Source: Streptomyces niveus (lineage in GTDB: Bacteria > Actinomycetota > Actinomycetes > Streptomycetales > Streptomycetaceae). From it: DNA of 64,000 bases. The stretch is from positions 4,464,001-4,528,000 of the forward strand of contig NZ_CP018047.1 of NCBI RefSeq assembly GCF_002009175.1, written 5' to 3'. A model generated the notes under the pieces. That model made no database searches, was not told where the DNA came from, and worked only from the letters and a program-made list of their open reading frames with translations. Of this stretch, positions 55,583 to 64,000 are shown piece after piece (positions within the stretch are counted from its first letter, which is position 1; each line of letters begins with the position of its first letter). The position numbers and the translations under genes were made by a program.

Positions 55583-56985
55583 TCAGCCCTCGCTCTGCTG
55601 AAGAGCCGCAAAGTGTGAGACGCGCGTGCGGGCATGGCAGGTACCAGAGAGCCAGGCGTCGATGCGGGCGAGGTTGATGGCGGCGCCCGTGAGTTGGTGC
55701 TGGAGGCTGGTCTTGGTCAAGCCGCGACAGCGGGAAACCTGCGCATACCGCAACGTTGGACGCCTTGAGCGATGGTGCCCTCGACGCCGGCACGGATCCT
55801 GTAGCGCTCTTTCCACGGGTCGGTCGGAGAACACGAGTCTGCCGGAGGGCGTCGTACTCTTCGCGTGGCCGGAGCGTGATCTGTCGTCGCTGCGTCGTTG
55901 GTGTGCTCAGGCAGTCACGCCGGTGCGGACAGGGGCGGCAGTCCAGGACTGAGAAGCCGACCCGGAGTACGGGCATCCGCCGCTGCGAGCTGTAAACGGC
56001 CCACGATCTACTGGTGCGACCGTTCGGGCAGGTCACGTGCTCGTTATCCCAGTCGATGGTGAACGCATCCTGGCCGTAAGCACCATCACCGCGCGAGGAC
56101 TGAACGCTGTTGACCGCCTGGAGAGGGCCGTGCAGCTCAACCCCGTAGTCGCGGCGGGCGGCAACCATGGCGGGACTGTTGGCGTAGCCAGTGTCGACCC
56201 AGTGCTCCTCAGGTAGAAGCTCCCGCTGGGACAGACTGGCATGGACCACCGCGGCCATGCGGTCGTCGTTGATCGCAGCGGCGGTGGTGGCCACGTTCGT
56301 GATCAGATGCAGGTCCCCAGGGCCGCACGTCTCGGTCAGATGGACCTTGTAACCGCCCCAGTCCAGGTCCCGTTTGGAGCCGGTACGGGTCTCGGAGTCA
56401 TACGGGGTGACCAGGCATTTTGCGCCCGGCCGGCGGTCTTTTGGGTCCCTGTGATGCACCTCGCCCTCGATCAGGTGAAAGTGCTGGATCCAAATCTGCC
56501 GCAGGATCTCCACCTGCGGCAAAGACCTCAGAAAGCCGGGCGCATCCGGCGCGGTCACAGCCTGGAGCAGCCGCATGCCGTCGGCGCCGATCCGTCGGCC
56601 GATTTCGTCCTGCTTGGAGCGGGCCTTGGGAAACCTCGAATCCTCGGCCCGGGTTGCGTAGTGCCGGAACCAGTCCGGGTCGGCGACCCCGGTCAGCCAC
56701 TCGGGGGCGACCAGGGCCAGCTCGTTCAACGCGGCGCGTAACGTCTCCGCCACCATCTCCAGCCAACTCAGCTCCCGGGCCGCGGACAGAACATGACTGG
56801 AGTCGGTCCGTGCCTTCCCACCACTGGCTAGCAGGCCCTTCTCCCGGGCCGCGGTCAGGATGCCGTCCAGTAGCCGACGTCCCGCATCCACCCCGGCCAG
56901 ACGGTCCCTGAACCCCCTTCGGGAAGGCAGCCCGCCCCACCCGCAGGGTCTCAGCGGGAACGTCTCCCGGCTTCGTCGGCTGCAT
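55583..56985 (-). pseudogene. Decayed IS1182-family transposase
   Basis: The sense of an IS1182-type transposase can be followed in pieces. It starts MQPTKPGDVPAETLRVGRAAFPKG at 56985 in one frame, then jumps in a second frame to GFRDRLAGVDAGRR; about 90-100 codons of the usual N-terminal domain are missing at the junction near 56915. The long middle part is intact (GGYKVHLTETC, LPEEHWVDTGYANSPAMVAARRDYG). At the 3' end the frame is lost again after LRPREEYDALRQ, with WKERYRIRAGVEGT and then SLQHQLTGAAINLARIDAWL each in other frames. At least three lesions make it inactive. Terminal inverted repeats were not found. Confidence 0.88.
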
Positions 56986-57074
56986 CCGGATCGGGTCGGG
57001 GCGAGGTCAGCCCATGGCCCGATCCTATTGGGCGCTGACCTTTGGGCCACTCGTCCTGGGTGTCCGGGGCGTCG

Positions 57075-58412
57075 ATGCTTCTTGGCGTGACGCAGACAGC
57101 CGAGACCCCAGCAGAGATACCCGCGGAGGCCCCGGGCCCCCGCCGGCCCGGGCCCCGTATTCACCGGGCCTGGTTCGTCGCCGCCGTGACCTTCGTGACC
57201 ATCATCGGCGCCGCCGCGTTCGCCTCGCTGCCCGGGCTGCTCATCGATCCGCTGCACACCGAGTTCGACTGGTCGCGCGGCGAGATCGGGTTCGCCGTCT
57301 CCGTCAATCTCGCGCTGTACGGGCTGACCGCGCCGTTCGCCGCCGCGCTCATGGACCGGTTCGGGATACGCCGCGTCGTCGCCGTCGCGCTGACCGTCAT
57401 CGCGACCGGCTCCGCGCTCACCGTCGTCATGACCGCCGCCTGGCAGATGGTCCTCTACTGGGGCGTCCTCGTCGGCCTCGGCACCGGCTCGATGGCCCTG
57501 GCCTTCGCCGCCACCGTCACCGACCGCTGGTTCGTCGCCCGCCGCGGTCTCGTCACCGGGATCCTCACCGCCGCCGGCGCCTCCGGGCAGCTCGTCTTCC
57601 TGCCGCTGCTCTCCTGGCTCGTGGCGAACCACGGCTGGCGCCCCGCCGCCGTCACCGTTTCGATGTCCGCGCTGGTCGTCGTCCCGTTCGTCTGGCTGCT
57701 GCTGCGCGACCACCCGGCGGACGTGGGGCTCCCCGCGTACGGCTCCGACGAGTTCAAGCCCAAGCCGCCCCCGGTCACCGGCGCGGCGCGGCGGGCCGTC
57801 ACCGTCCTGTTCAAGGCCGCCCGCACGGGCCCCTTCTGGCTGCTCGCCGGGACGTTCGCGATCTGCGGCGCCTCGACGAACGGCCTGGTCAAGACCCACT
57901 TCATCCCCGCCACCCACGACCACGGCATGCAGATCACGACCGCCGCCTCGCTCCTCGCGGTCATCGGTGTCTTCGACATCATCGGCACGATCGCCTCGGG
58001 GTGGTTCACCGACCGCTTCGACGCGCGCCGGCTGCTCGCCGTCTACTACGCGCTGCGCGGTGTCTCGCTGCTCTTCCTGCCGATGCTGCTCGTGCAGGGC
58101 GGCGCGGACGTCCGGCCGCCGATGCTGTTCTTCATCGTCTTCTACGGCCTGGACTGGGTCGCGACCGTCCCGCCGACGCTCGCCCTGTGCCGCGAGTACT
58201 ACGGCGCCGACAGCGCGATCGTCTTCGGCTGGGTGCTCGCCTCGCACCAGGTCGGCGCCGGGATCGTCGCCTTCGCGGGCGGCATGGTGCGGGACGTCAC
58301 CGGTTCGTACGACATGGTCTGGTACGGCTCGGGCGCCCTGTGCGCGGCGGCGGCGCTGATGGCCCTGCTGATCCGGAGCCGGGCCACGACCGCCCCGGTC
58401 AGCGCGCCTTGA
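57075..58412 (+). CDS. MFS transporter (monocarboxylate/oxalate-formate-like)
   Basis: 445 residues with twelve helices. The segment HTEFDWSRGEIGFAVSVNLALYGL followed by AALMDRFGIRRVV (motif A) and GTGSMALAFAATVTDRWFVARRGLVTGI resembles the monocarboxylate/oxalate-formate antiporter branch. The substrate is unknown. The ATG at 57075 lies just beyond the transposase remnant, so its native promoter may have been changed by that insertion; GTG 57087 is an alternative start. The 3' end overlaps the convergent monooxygenase gene by 14 bases. Confidence 0.88.
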   Translation: MLLGVTQTAETPAEIPAEAPGPRRPGPRIHRAWFVAAVTFVTIIGAAAFASLPGLLIDPLHTEFDWSRGEIGFAVSVNLALYGLTAPFAAALMDRFGIRRVVAVALTVIATGSALTVVMTAAWQMVLYWGVLVGLGTGSMALAFAATVTDRWFVARRGLVTGILTAAGASGQLVFLPLLSWLVANHGWRPAAVTVSMSALVVVPFVWLLLRDHPADVGLPAYGSDEFKPKPPPVTGAARRAVTVLFKAARTGPFWLLAGTFAICGASTNGLVKTHFIPATHDHGMQITTAASLLAVIGVFDIIGTIASGWFTDRFDARRLLAVYYALRGVSLLFLPMLLVQGGADVRPPMLFFIVFYGLDWVATVPPTLALCREYYGADSAIVFGWVLASHQVGAGIVAFAGGMVRDVTGSYDMVWYGSGALCAAAALMALLIRSRATTAPVSAP

Positions 58413-59595
58413 CGCTCTTGGCCTTGCGCGTCTTCGCCTTGAGCGCCTTCGTCCCGACCGCCTTCGCGATCCGCTCCGCGTCCATCGACAGTTCGCGCAG
58501 CATCCCGCTGATCGGATTCGTGAAGCCCGCGAAGTACAGATCCGGCGCCCGGTCGGACGTGCGCGCCCCGCGCACCACCGGGCGCCCCCGCTCGTCCAGC
58601 ACGCCGAGGTGCCCCACCAGACCCTCCAGCGCCCGGCTGTAGCCGGTCGCCGCGATCACCACCTCGGGCGAGATCCGCGAACCGTCCGCCAGCACCACCT
58701 TGCTGTCCTCGAACGACTCGACCGCCGCGACCGGTTCCACCCGCCCCTTGCGCACCGCTGCGATCAGCCCCACGTCCTGCACCGGGATCGCGCCCTCGCG
58801 CACCCGTGAGTACAGCCCGGTGTCGGGGCGCGGCAGACCCCGCTCCGCGAGATCGGGCACCGCGATCCGGCACATGATCTCGCCGGCCCGGTCCACCAGC
58901 CGCGTCGGCAGCCGCCGGACCAGGATGCCGGTGCGCTGCGCCGGCCAGCCCGCCGTGGAGCGGCGCACGATGTGCGGGACGGTACGGATCGCGAGACGCA
59001 CCCGCGCCGCGCCGCCCTCCACCAGGTCGACCGCTATCTCCGCGCCCGTGTTGCCGGCGCCGACGACCAGGACGTCCTTGCCCGCGTACGGACCGGGGTT
59101 GCGGTACGTCCCCGCGTGCAGCAGTTCACCCTCGTACGACTCCGCGCCCGGCCACGAGGGCAGCCGCGGCGTGTGGTTGAAGCCGGTGGCGACGACGACG
59201 GCGCTCCCGGTCAGCTCACGGCCGCCGGTCGCGCGCAGCAGCCAGCTCTCGCCGTCCGCCGAGCGGTCGATGCCGGTGACCTCGACGCCGGTCACGATCT
59301 CCAGGCCGTGGAACTCCGCGTACTTCTCCAGATAGCGCACCATGTGGTCCCGCGAGACCCAGCGACCGAAGGACCGCGGCATCGGGAGGCCCGGCAGCGC
59401 GGACAGCTTGCGGGTGGTGTGCAGATGGAGCCGGTCGTAGTGACCGCGCCAAGAGGCCCCGACGGCCTCGGACTTCTCCAGCACCACGGCTCGTACACCC
59501 CGCGCGCGCAGGGCGGCGGCGACGGCGAGACCGCCAGGGCCGCCGCCGATGACGTACACGGGGCGGTCGTTGGTGAGGTCGATGTCGCTGGGCAT
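58399..59595 (-). CDS. Flavin-containing monooxygenase
   Basis: 398 residues. The FAD Rossmann motif GGGPGGLAVAAAL is near 18-30, the NADPH motif VVGAGNTGAEIAVDL near 176-190, and ATGFNHTPRLP between them. The relation is to class B monooxygenases (YUCCA/CzcO-like), which oxygenate N, S or ketones. The C-terminus is a Lys/Ala tail (KALKAKTRKAKSVKAR), unusual and probably unstructured. The ATG at 59595 is chosen for the conserved start; a TTG at 59640 would add 15 residues. Confidence 0.88.
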   Translation of the reverse strand: MPSDIDLTNDRPVYVIGGGPGGLAVAAALRARGVRAVVLEKSEAVGASWRGHYDRLHLHTTRKLSALPGLPMPRSFGRWVSRDHMVRYLEKYAEFHGLEIVTGVEVTGIDRSADGESWLLRATGGRELTGSAVVVATGFNHTPRLPSWPGAESYEGELLHAGTYRNPGPYAGKDVLVVGAGNTGAEIAVDLVEGGAARVRLAIRTVPHIVRRSTAGWPAQRTGILVRRLPTRLVDRAGEIMCRIAVPDLAERGLPRPDTGLYSRVREGAIPVQDVGLIAAVRKGRVEPVAAVESFEDSKVVLADGSRISPEVVIAATGYSRALEGLVGHLGVLDERGRPVVRGARTSDRAPDLYFAGFTNPISGMLRELSMDAERIAKAVGTKALKAKTRKAKSVKAR

Positions 59596-59782
59596 GAGAG
59601 CTGAGCGTAATCGAGCGGCCACTTGTTGGGTCTCGGTCAAGATGGGAATCGATTGCGAATCGGTTACGTAGGGGTAAGTCCTGCGCGCGGAGGCTGAATT
59701 CGCCGTGAAAGTCGGCGTGAATCAGACGTTCCGCGCGCAGCGCGCCATCGGGGTCCGCCGCGGGGCCCGACCCCGTCGCCGG

Positions 59783-60190
59783 TCAGTCGATGACCGCGGT
59801 GGCCTCGATCTCGACCAGATGCTCGGGTACGTCCAGTGCCGCGACGCCGAGCAGCGTGCCCGGCGGTACGGGGGTGACCCCCAGCTTCGCCGCCGCGCGG
59901 GCGAGCCCGTCCAGGAACAGCGGCATCTTGTCGGGGGTCCAGTCGACGACGTAAACGGTCAGTTTCGCGACGTCGTCGAAGGTGGCGCCGACCCCGGCCA
60001 GGGCGGTGGCGATGTTGAGGTAGCACCGCTCGACCTGGGCGGCGAGGTCGCCTTCGCCCACGGTGACGCCGTCCGCGTCCCAGGCGACCTGCCCGGCGAT
60101 GAAGACCAGCTTCGATCCGGTCGCGACCGACACCTGCCGGTAGACGTCGATCTCCGGAAGTCCGGTCGGGTTGACGAGGGTGATGGCCAT
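59783..60190 (-). CDS. RidA-family (YjgF) protein
   Basis: 135 residues. The fold starts LVNPTGLPEIDVYRQVSVATGSKLVFIAGQVAWD, and VYVVDWTPDK and PVPPGTLLGVAAL follow; the conserved Arg of enamine deaminases near 105 is not obvious, since the usual PxRTxV reads PPGTLLGV. So it may not be a true imine deaminase. It is divergent from an HxlR regulator, which probably controls it. Confidence 0.87.
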   Translation of the reverse strand: MAITLVNPTGLPEIDVYRQVSVATGSKLVFIAGQVAWDADGVTVGEGDLAAQVERCYLNIATALAGVGATFDDVAKLTVYVVDWTPDKMPLFLDGLARAAAKLGVTPVPPGTLLGVAALDVPEHLVEIEATAVID

Positions 60191-60245
60191 GGTCCCTGCC
60201 TTGCTCTGGGTTCTCTCGCTCCGAGGCCGCACCGCGGTCTCTTGT

Positions 60246-60314
60246 GGTTACTCGGGAACCGTAGGAGAGTGAGCGCTGACATGGAAGAACGCACTTTTTG
60301 GTGACTGGGGAACC
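60246..60314. promoter_or_regulatory. Direct repeat between ridA-like and hxlR-like genes
   Basis: GGTTACTCGGGAACC (60246-60260) and GGTGACTGGGGAACC (60300-60314) agree at 13 of 15 positions, 54 bases apart in the divergent gap. They are likely binding sites of the HxlR regulator. The second lies directly before its ATG. Confidence 0.5.
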
Positions 60315-60316
60315 TG

Positions 60317-60697
60317 ATGGTGACCAAGCAGTTCAGCGGCCTGCCCGAGGACGCGGATCTCAGGCGCGCGGACTCGCTGGCGCGGGAGATCTTCTCCGAC
60401 GTCGCCAACAAGTGGGCGCTGCTGATCATCGAGGCGCTGGGGGAGCGCACCCTGCGCTTCGGGGAGATACGGGACGAGGTCGAGGGCATCAGCCACAAGA
60501 TGCTGACCCAGAACCTGCGGATGCTGGAACGCAACGGTCTGGTCGAGCGGAACGTGCATCCCACGGTGCCGCCGAAGGTCGAGTACACCCTCACCGGACC
60601 GGGCCGGGGTCTGCGCGAGACGGTCGACCTGATGTGCGACTGGACCCAGCGCCATCTGCGCCACATCGAGACCTCCCGCGACCGCTTCCGCCCTTGA
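60317..60697 (+). CDS. HxlR-family transcription regulator
   Basis: 126 residues. The winged-helix core is typical: FSDVANKWALLIIEALGERTLRFGEIRDEVEGISHKMLTQNLRMLERNGLVER across about 27-78, then YTLTGPGRGL for the wing and a dimer helix. Members respond to aldehydes, quinones or redox. It is divergent from the RidA gene and separated from it by paired repeats. Confidence 0.92.
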   Translation: MVTKQFSGLPEDADLRRADSLAREIFSDVANKWALLIIEALGERTLRFGEIRDEVEGISHKMLTQNLRMLERNGLVERNVHPTVPPKVEYTLTGPGRGLRETVDLMCDWTQRHLRHIETSRDRFRP

Positions 60698-60743
60698 TCG
60701 GAAGGCCCCGTCCCACAGGGCGCGTCCCAGGGAAGACACCTTC

Positions 60744-61442
60744 TTAGGGCCAGAGCAGCTCGCGGGACCAGTCGGCGCCGATCGTGGCCGGGCCCGTGGC
60801 CGTACGGCGGTAGCGCAGCCGGACATGGCGGCGTCGCGCGTCGCCCTGGAAGAACTCGACCTCGTCCGCGTCCAGCACATACCGCGTCCAGGTCGGGACC
60901 GGCGCCTGCGGCTCGGCCAGCGCCCGCTCCCACGCCGCCTCGGACGCACGCGCCAACTCCTCGGTGGAGCCGAGCACTTCACTCTGCCGACCGGTGAGCG
61001 CCGAGGCCAGCGCGCCGGTGGACCGGACGCCCAGATCGGCCCGGCTCTCCACCGGCCCGGCGGCGCTCACCGCGCCGCGCACCCGGATCTGCCGCCCCCG
61101 CGCCGGCCAGTAGAAGCCGAGCGCGGCCCACGGCCGGCCGGCCAGCTGACGGCCCTTCGCGCTGGTCGCGTGCGAGGCGAAGTGCCAGCCGCGCTCATCG
61201 GCGTCGTGCAGCAGCAGGGTGCGTACGTCGGGCCGCCCGTCGGCGTCGGCGGTCGCGAGCGTCATGGCGTGCGGCTCGCTCTGCCCGGCCGTCACCGCCT
61301 CGACGAACCACCGGTGGAACAGCGTCAGCGGCGCTTCGGGCGCGGTGGCCGGATCGAAGGCGGGCAGTTCCGTGTCCCAGACCCGCAACCGCGGCAGTGC
61401 CGCGCGGAACGCCTGCCGCTCATCGGCCTCGTCGTCGCTCAT
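60744..61442 (-). CDS. PdxH-like FMN-binding oxidase family protein
   Basis: 232 residues. It has the split barrel of pyridoxamine phosphate oxidases (EPHAMTLATADADGRPDVRTLLL, ERGWHFASHATSAKGRQL) but differs at the substrate residues of true PdxH, which is encoded at 31.1 kb. The C-terminal LRYRRTATGPATIGADWSRELLWP keeps the dimer tail. It probably oxidises or binds a different amine or flavin substrate. It is divergent from a TetR gene, sharing a palindrome with it. ATG 61451 is an alternative start. Confidence 0.87.
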   Translation of the reverse strand: MSDDEADERQAFRAALPRLRVWDTELPAFDPATAPEAPLTLFHRWFVEAVTAGQSEPHAMTLATADADGRPDVRTLLLHDADERGWHFASHATSAKGRQLAGRPWAALGFYWPARGRQIRVRGAVSAAGPVESRADLGVRSTGALASALTGRQSEVLGSTEELARASEAAWERALAEPQAPVPTWTRYVLDADEVEFFQGDARRRHVRLRYRRTATGPATIGADWSRELLWP

Positions 61443-61499
61443 GAGGCCCATTCAACCGCGCCGGTCCCGGCCGCACCGGGCGCCGGCCACCACCTACGA

Positions 61500-61511
61500 T
61501 GTAGTACTACA
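61500..61511. promoter_or_regulatory. Palindromic operator between the PdxH-like and TetR genes
   Basis: TGTAGTACTACA is a perfect 12-bp palindrome at the centre of the 100-bp divergent gap. Both genes could be repressed from it by the TetR protein encoded at 61551. Confidence 0.7.
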
Positions 61512-61550
61512 CATGAAGTGGTATCAACGCGAAGAGGTGTGACCGCTCCG

Positions 61551-62129
61551 ATGCGACAGAACCTGGCCCGGCGCTCCGCGCTTGTCGACGCCGCCATCGA
61601 AGTGCTCGCGAGCGACGGTGCCCGCGGTCTGACCTTCCGGGCCGTCGACGCCGAGGCGGCCGTGCCCAAGGGCACGGCGTCCAACTACTTCACCAGCCGT
61701 GACGAGCTGCTCAACCAGGTGGGCCACCGGATCTACGAGCGGCTGATCCCGGACGAGGCCACCGCAGCCGGTCTCTTCGCCGGGCCCAACACCCGCGAGC
61801 GGACGGCGGAGTTGGTACGGCTGGTGGTGGAGCGCGTCACCGCGTTCCGGACCGGCTTCCTCGCGCTGCTCGAACTGCGCCTGGAGGCCACCCGGCGCCC
61901 CGAGCTGCGCGCCGTACTGACCGCCCGCGTCGCCGAGGACGTCGAGGCGAACGTCGAGGGGCATCTGGCGTCCGGGCTGCCCGGTGACGCCGACGCCGTC
62001 AAGATGCTCTATCTGGCCACCAACTGGCTGGTGGTCGAGCGGCTCACGCTGCCCGGTGTCTTCTCGGAGGAGGAGGCCGCGCGGCTGATCGGCGAGATGG
62101 TGGAGCGTGTACTGCCGTCCGGTCCGTGA
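61551..62129 (+). CDS. TetR-family regulator
   Basis: 192 residues. The helix-turn-helix is at about 7-52 (RRSALVDAAIEVLASDG, AVDAEAAVPKGTASNYFTS), followed by a helical ligand domain. It probably controls the divergent PdxH-like oxidase and itself. GTG 61539 would add four residues (TAP) and has a closer AGAGG site; the ATG is taken as the default. Confidence 0.9.
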   Translation: MRQNLARRSALVDAAIEVLASDGARGLTFRAVDAEAAVPKGTASNYFTSRDELLNQVGHRIYERLIPDEATAAGLFAGPNTRERTAELVRLVVERVTAFRTGFLALLELRLEATRRPELRAVLTARVAEDVEANVEGHLASGLPGDADAVKMLYLATNWLVVERLTLPGVFSEEEAARLIGEMVERVLPSGP

Positions 62130-62224
62130 GACGGGAGCGCCGGCGGTGGATCAGTTGGCTGATCCGCCGCCGGCGTGACAGGACGGGGGGAAGGGCACGC
62201 CCGTACCGTGCCCCGCGGGCGCGG

Positions 62225-62872
62225 CTACTTCGCCGGCTTCTTGCCCGTGATGCCCAGGTGGACCAACAGCGCCAGATTCGGCTTCAGTTCGGCCTGCTTC
62301 ACGCCCCAGGTCTGGAAGCCCTTCTGGTGCCCCGCCACCGCGGCGAGCATGACGACCAGCGAACCGGCCATCGCGGCGGGGTTGACGTCCTTGTCGACCC
62401 GGCCTTTGGACTGGAGCTCCTTCACGGAATCCGTAAGGGAGTTGGTGACCGAACTCAGGATCTTCATACGGATCTTGTAGAACCGCTTGTCGCCCTCGGC
62501 GGCGCCGAGATCGATGACCCTGAGGATCGCGTCGTTCTTGCGCCAGAAGTCGAGGAATCCCTCTACGAGTTCTTCCGCCGTCTGGCGTCCCGCTTTACCC
62601 GCCCAGGAGCGGCCGGAGACCAGTTCGGTCAATCCGGCACCCTCCTTGGCCATTTCCTCGGCGATCTCAAGGACGGCGCCCTCGACGTCCGGGAAGTACT
62701 GATAGAAGGTCGCGGGTGAAGTGCCTGCCTTCCGGGCCACGTCGATGACTTTGACGTCCCGATACGGCGAGGTGCTGAGCATCTCGCTGAGGCAGTCGAG
62801 CAGCTTCTGCCGCGTCGCCTGGCCGCGCCGACCGGCCACGCGGCCGTCGACGGTACGCACTTGTCCTGTCAT
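62225..62872 (-). CDS. TetR-family regulator
   Basis: 215 residues. The helix-turn-helix spans about 18-62 (RQKLLDCLSEMLSTSPYRDVKVIDVARKAGTSPATFYQYF split). The C-terminal domain has many Lys and the end motif GITGKKPAK. GC content and codon use (AAG, GAG, ATC) are slightly below the neighbours. Targets are unknown; the divergent VOC gene is 317 bases away and has a palindrome in its promoter region. Confidence 0.9.
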   Translation of the reverse strand: MTGQVRTVDGRVAGRRGQATRQKLLDCLSEMLSTSPYRDVKVIDVARKAGTSPATFYQYFPDVEGAVLEIAEEMAKEGAGLTELVSGRSWAGKAGRQTAEELVEGFLDFWRKNDAILRVIDLGAAEGDKRFYKIRMKILSSVTNSLTDSVKELQSKGRVDKDVNPAAMAGSLVVMLAAVAGHQKGFQTWGVKQAELKPNLALLVHLGITGKKPAK

Positions 62873-63013
62873 GCCGTCAGCTTACCGAGGGGTGATCGGA
62901 GCGCGATTCGGCCGACTGCAAATGGGGAACCGCCCGCTGATCGCCGGGGCCGTAAGAGACCGTTTGGAGGCGGTAAGGGAGGGCGCCCCGGACGGCCGTG
63001 ACCAGGAAAAGTG

Positions 63014-63047
63014 TTATCAACAGCCTGTGGACAACTTCGGTGGACAA
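63014..63047. other. Cluster of three DnaA-box-like sites
   Basis: TTATCAACA (63014-63022), TGTGGACAA (63026-63034, complement TTGTCCACA, the preferred Streptomyces box) and GGTGGACAA (63039-63047, complement TTGTCCACC). They lie close together in the gap between the TetR and VOC genes. No replication gene is near, so this is not oriC. Confidence 0.6.
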
Positions 63048-63075
63048 CTCGGTGCGCACGGGCCCTCACCGGGAG

Positions 63076-63091
63076 ACAATTAGTCAATTGT
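63076..63091. promoter_or_regulatory. AT-rich palindrome before the VOC gene
   Basis: ACAATT-AGTC-AATTGT, 6-bp arms with a 4-base spacer, about 100 bases before the VOC start and in the most AT-rich part of the gap. It may bind the adjacent TetR protein. Confidence 0.45.
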
Positions 63092-63189
63092 TCGATTTGC
63101 CCCGCCCTGCGCCGGGCGAAATGCGCCATTAGCGTGGCCGGAAGGGGTGCCGCTCGGGCGGTGCGCACACGAAGGAAGGATCCGGGCTC

Positions 63190-63975
63190 ATGGCCGCATT
63201 CGCGGAAGGCACGCCGTGCTGGGTGGATGTGTCGCTTCCCGACGTCCAGGCGGGCAAGCGTTTCTACGGCGAGCTGTTCGGCTGGACATTCGGCGCGGAC
63301 GGCGGTGCGGCATACGGGCACTACACGAATGCATTCAGTGACGGAAAGCGAGTGGCCGCACTCGCCGCGAAGCAGGACGGGCGTATGCCGACCGCCTGGG
63401 GCGTTTATTTCGCGACATCTGACGCCGCCGCGCTCAGTGCGCGAATCAAGGAGGCCGGCGGCGGAATGGTGATGGATCCGGCACCCGTGGGGCCGTACGG
63501 CACGATGGCGCAGGGCGTCGATCCCGGGGGCGCGGTCTTCGGCCTCTGGCAGCAGGGAGCGTTCTCCGGCTTCGAAAAGCAGAGCGAGCCCGGATCTTTC
63601 TGCTGGACAGAGGTCTATACGAGGGACAAGGAGAGCGTCGACCTCTTCTACGAGTCGGTATTCGGCTTCGTCGGCAAGGACCTGCCGGGCGAACCGGCCG
63701 ATTACCGGACCTGGTCCCCCAAGGGCTCCGAGCCGGGGAGTGACACGGCGATCGGCGGGCGAAGTGTCATCACCGACGCATTTCCCAAGGAGATGCCGGG
63801 GCATTTCCTCGTTTACTTCTCCGTCGCCGACTGCGACGAGACGGTCGCCGACGCCGTACGGATGGGCGGCCGGGTCAGGGAGTCCGCCGCCGACACCCCG
63901 TACGGCCGGATCGCCGTCGTGGCGGACAACCAGGGCGCGGTCTTCGCGCTGCTGGCCGAGCCGGCGGCCGCGTAG
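63190..63975 (+). CDS. Two-domain VOC (glyoxalase-like) protein
   Basis: 261 residues made of two VOC half-barrels. The first opens PCWVDVSLPDVQAGKRFYGELFGW and the second SFCWTEVYTRDKESVDLFYESVFGF; each ends with a GAVF strand (PGGAVFGLWQ, QGAVFALL). Members of this CFP32/hydroxylase-like group bind metals or antibiotics; some give drug resistance. The metal ligands are not fully conserved, so a binding rather than catalytic role is possible. AGGAAGGA lies 9 bases before the ATG. Confidence 0.93.
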   Translation: MAAFAEGTPCWVDVSLPDVQAGKRFYGELFGWTFGADGGAAYGHYTNAFSDGKRVAALAAKQDGRMPTAWGVYFATSDAAALSARIKEAGGGMVMDPAPVGPYGTMAQGVDPGGAVFGLWQQGAFSGFEKQSEPGSFCWTEVYTRDKESVDLFYESVFGFVGKDLPGEPADYRTWSPKGSEPGSDTAIGGRSVITDAFPKEMPGHFLVYFSVADCDETVADAVRMGGRVRESAADTPYGRIAVVADNQGAVFALLAEPAAA

Positions 63976-64000
63976 CCCGTCTGGGGCCGTCCGTGGTCCG

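Noticed and set aside
55575..57040. Terminal inverted repeats of the IS1182 remnant
   Set aside because: Only a short TGACC-type match was found between the two ends, which is not enough to set boundaries.
63014..63047. Chromosomal replication origin
   Set aside because: Only three boxes and no dnaA, dnaN or gyrase genes nearby.

Overview
The window is a high-GC actinobacterial chromosome segment, almost certainly from a Streptomyces. Third codon positions are nearly all G or C, GTG starts are common, genes are often joined by ATGA or GTGA overlaps, and the content is typical of the genus: dmdR1, an NsdA-like TPR regulator, mycothiol-type DinB/MDMPI proteins and RsbW/STAS partner-switch proteins. 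The order serC, acyl-CoA carboxylase operon, pdxH/citrate synthase, SIS protein/dmdR1, SCO4402-family protein/purU and ECF sigma/STAS/EF-hand matches what I remember of the SCO43xx-SCO44xx core region of S. coelicolor. That comparison is from memory.

Layout. 1-8.1 kb: housekeeping and accessory genes (aldo/keto reductase end, proline iminopeptidase, GDSL esterase, secreted propeller protein, a TetR-controlled DrrAB-like ABC exporter, Uma2-type protein, serC). 8.2-13.0 kb: a large FAD/Fe-S oxidoreductase, then a two-gene cassette of a 37-residue Pro/Lys-rich peptide and a protein-aspartate methyltransferase homologue, which resembles an imiditide-type RiPP system, followed by a broken TetR gene. 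13.0-29.3 kb: an EamA exporter and a translationally coupled catabolic operon (TIGR03084 protein, AtuA-like, acyl-CoA carboxylase beta and biotin subunits, acyl-CoA dehydrogenase). Its likely last genes, enoyl-CoA hydratase and TetR, lie 6 kb further on. Between them is an island with a lower-GC lipoprotein gene, a MacAB-like exporter and a zinc-ribbon protein. Two similar palindromes, each over the -35 of a promoter, precede the two halves.

29-36 kb: citrate synthase 2 and pdxH (divergent), an orphan PAS protein, a SIS-domain protein and the iron regulator DmdR1. 36-45 kb: an alpha/beta hydrolase with a missing nucleophile, a PPOX oxidoreductase, an ABC exporter pair, a prim-pol domain protein, an NsdA-like regulator and a Pro/Gln-rich membrane protein. 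44.8-45.1 kb: a duplicated 88-bp GC-rich hairpin repeat. 45-54.9 kb: a receptor-like lipoprotein, SCO4402-family protein, purU, an ECF sigma factor with a fused zinc anti-sigma/MDMPI protein, a STAS antagonist, an EF-hand protein, an RsbW-like kinase, a GlxA-like AraC regulator and an MFS pump.

54.9-57.0 kb: a small inserted segment with an S1-domain gene and a decayed IS1182-family transposase. 57-64 kb: MFS transporter, flavin monooxygenase, RidA and HxlR, PPOX and TetR (both divergent pairs with candidate operators), another TetR, and a two-domain VOC protein preceded by a small DnaA-box cluster. I found no rRNA, tRNA or CRISPR array.
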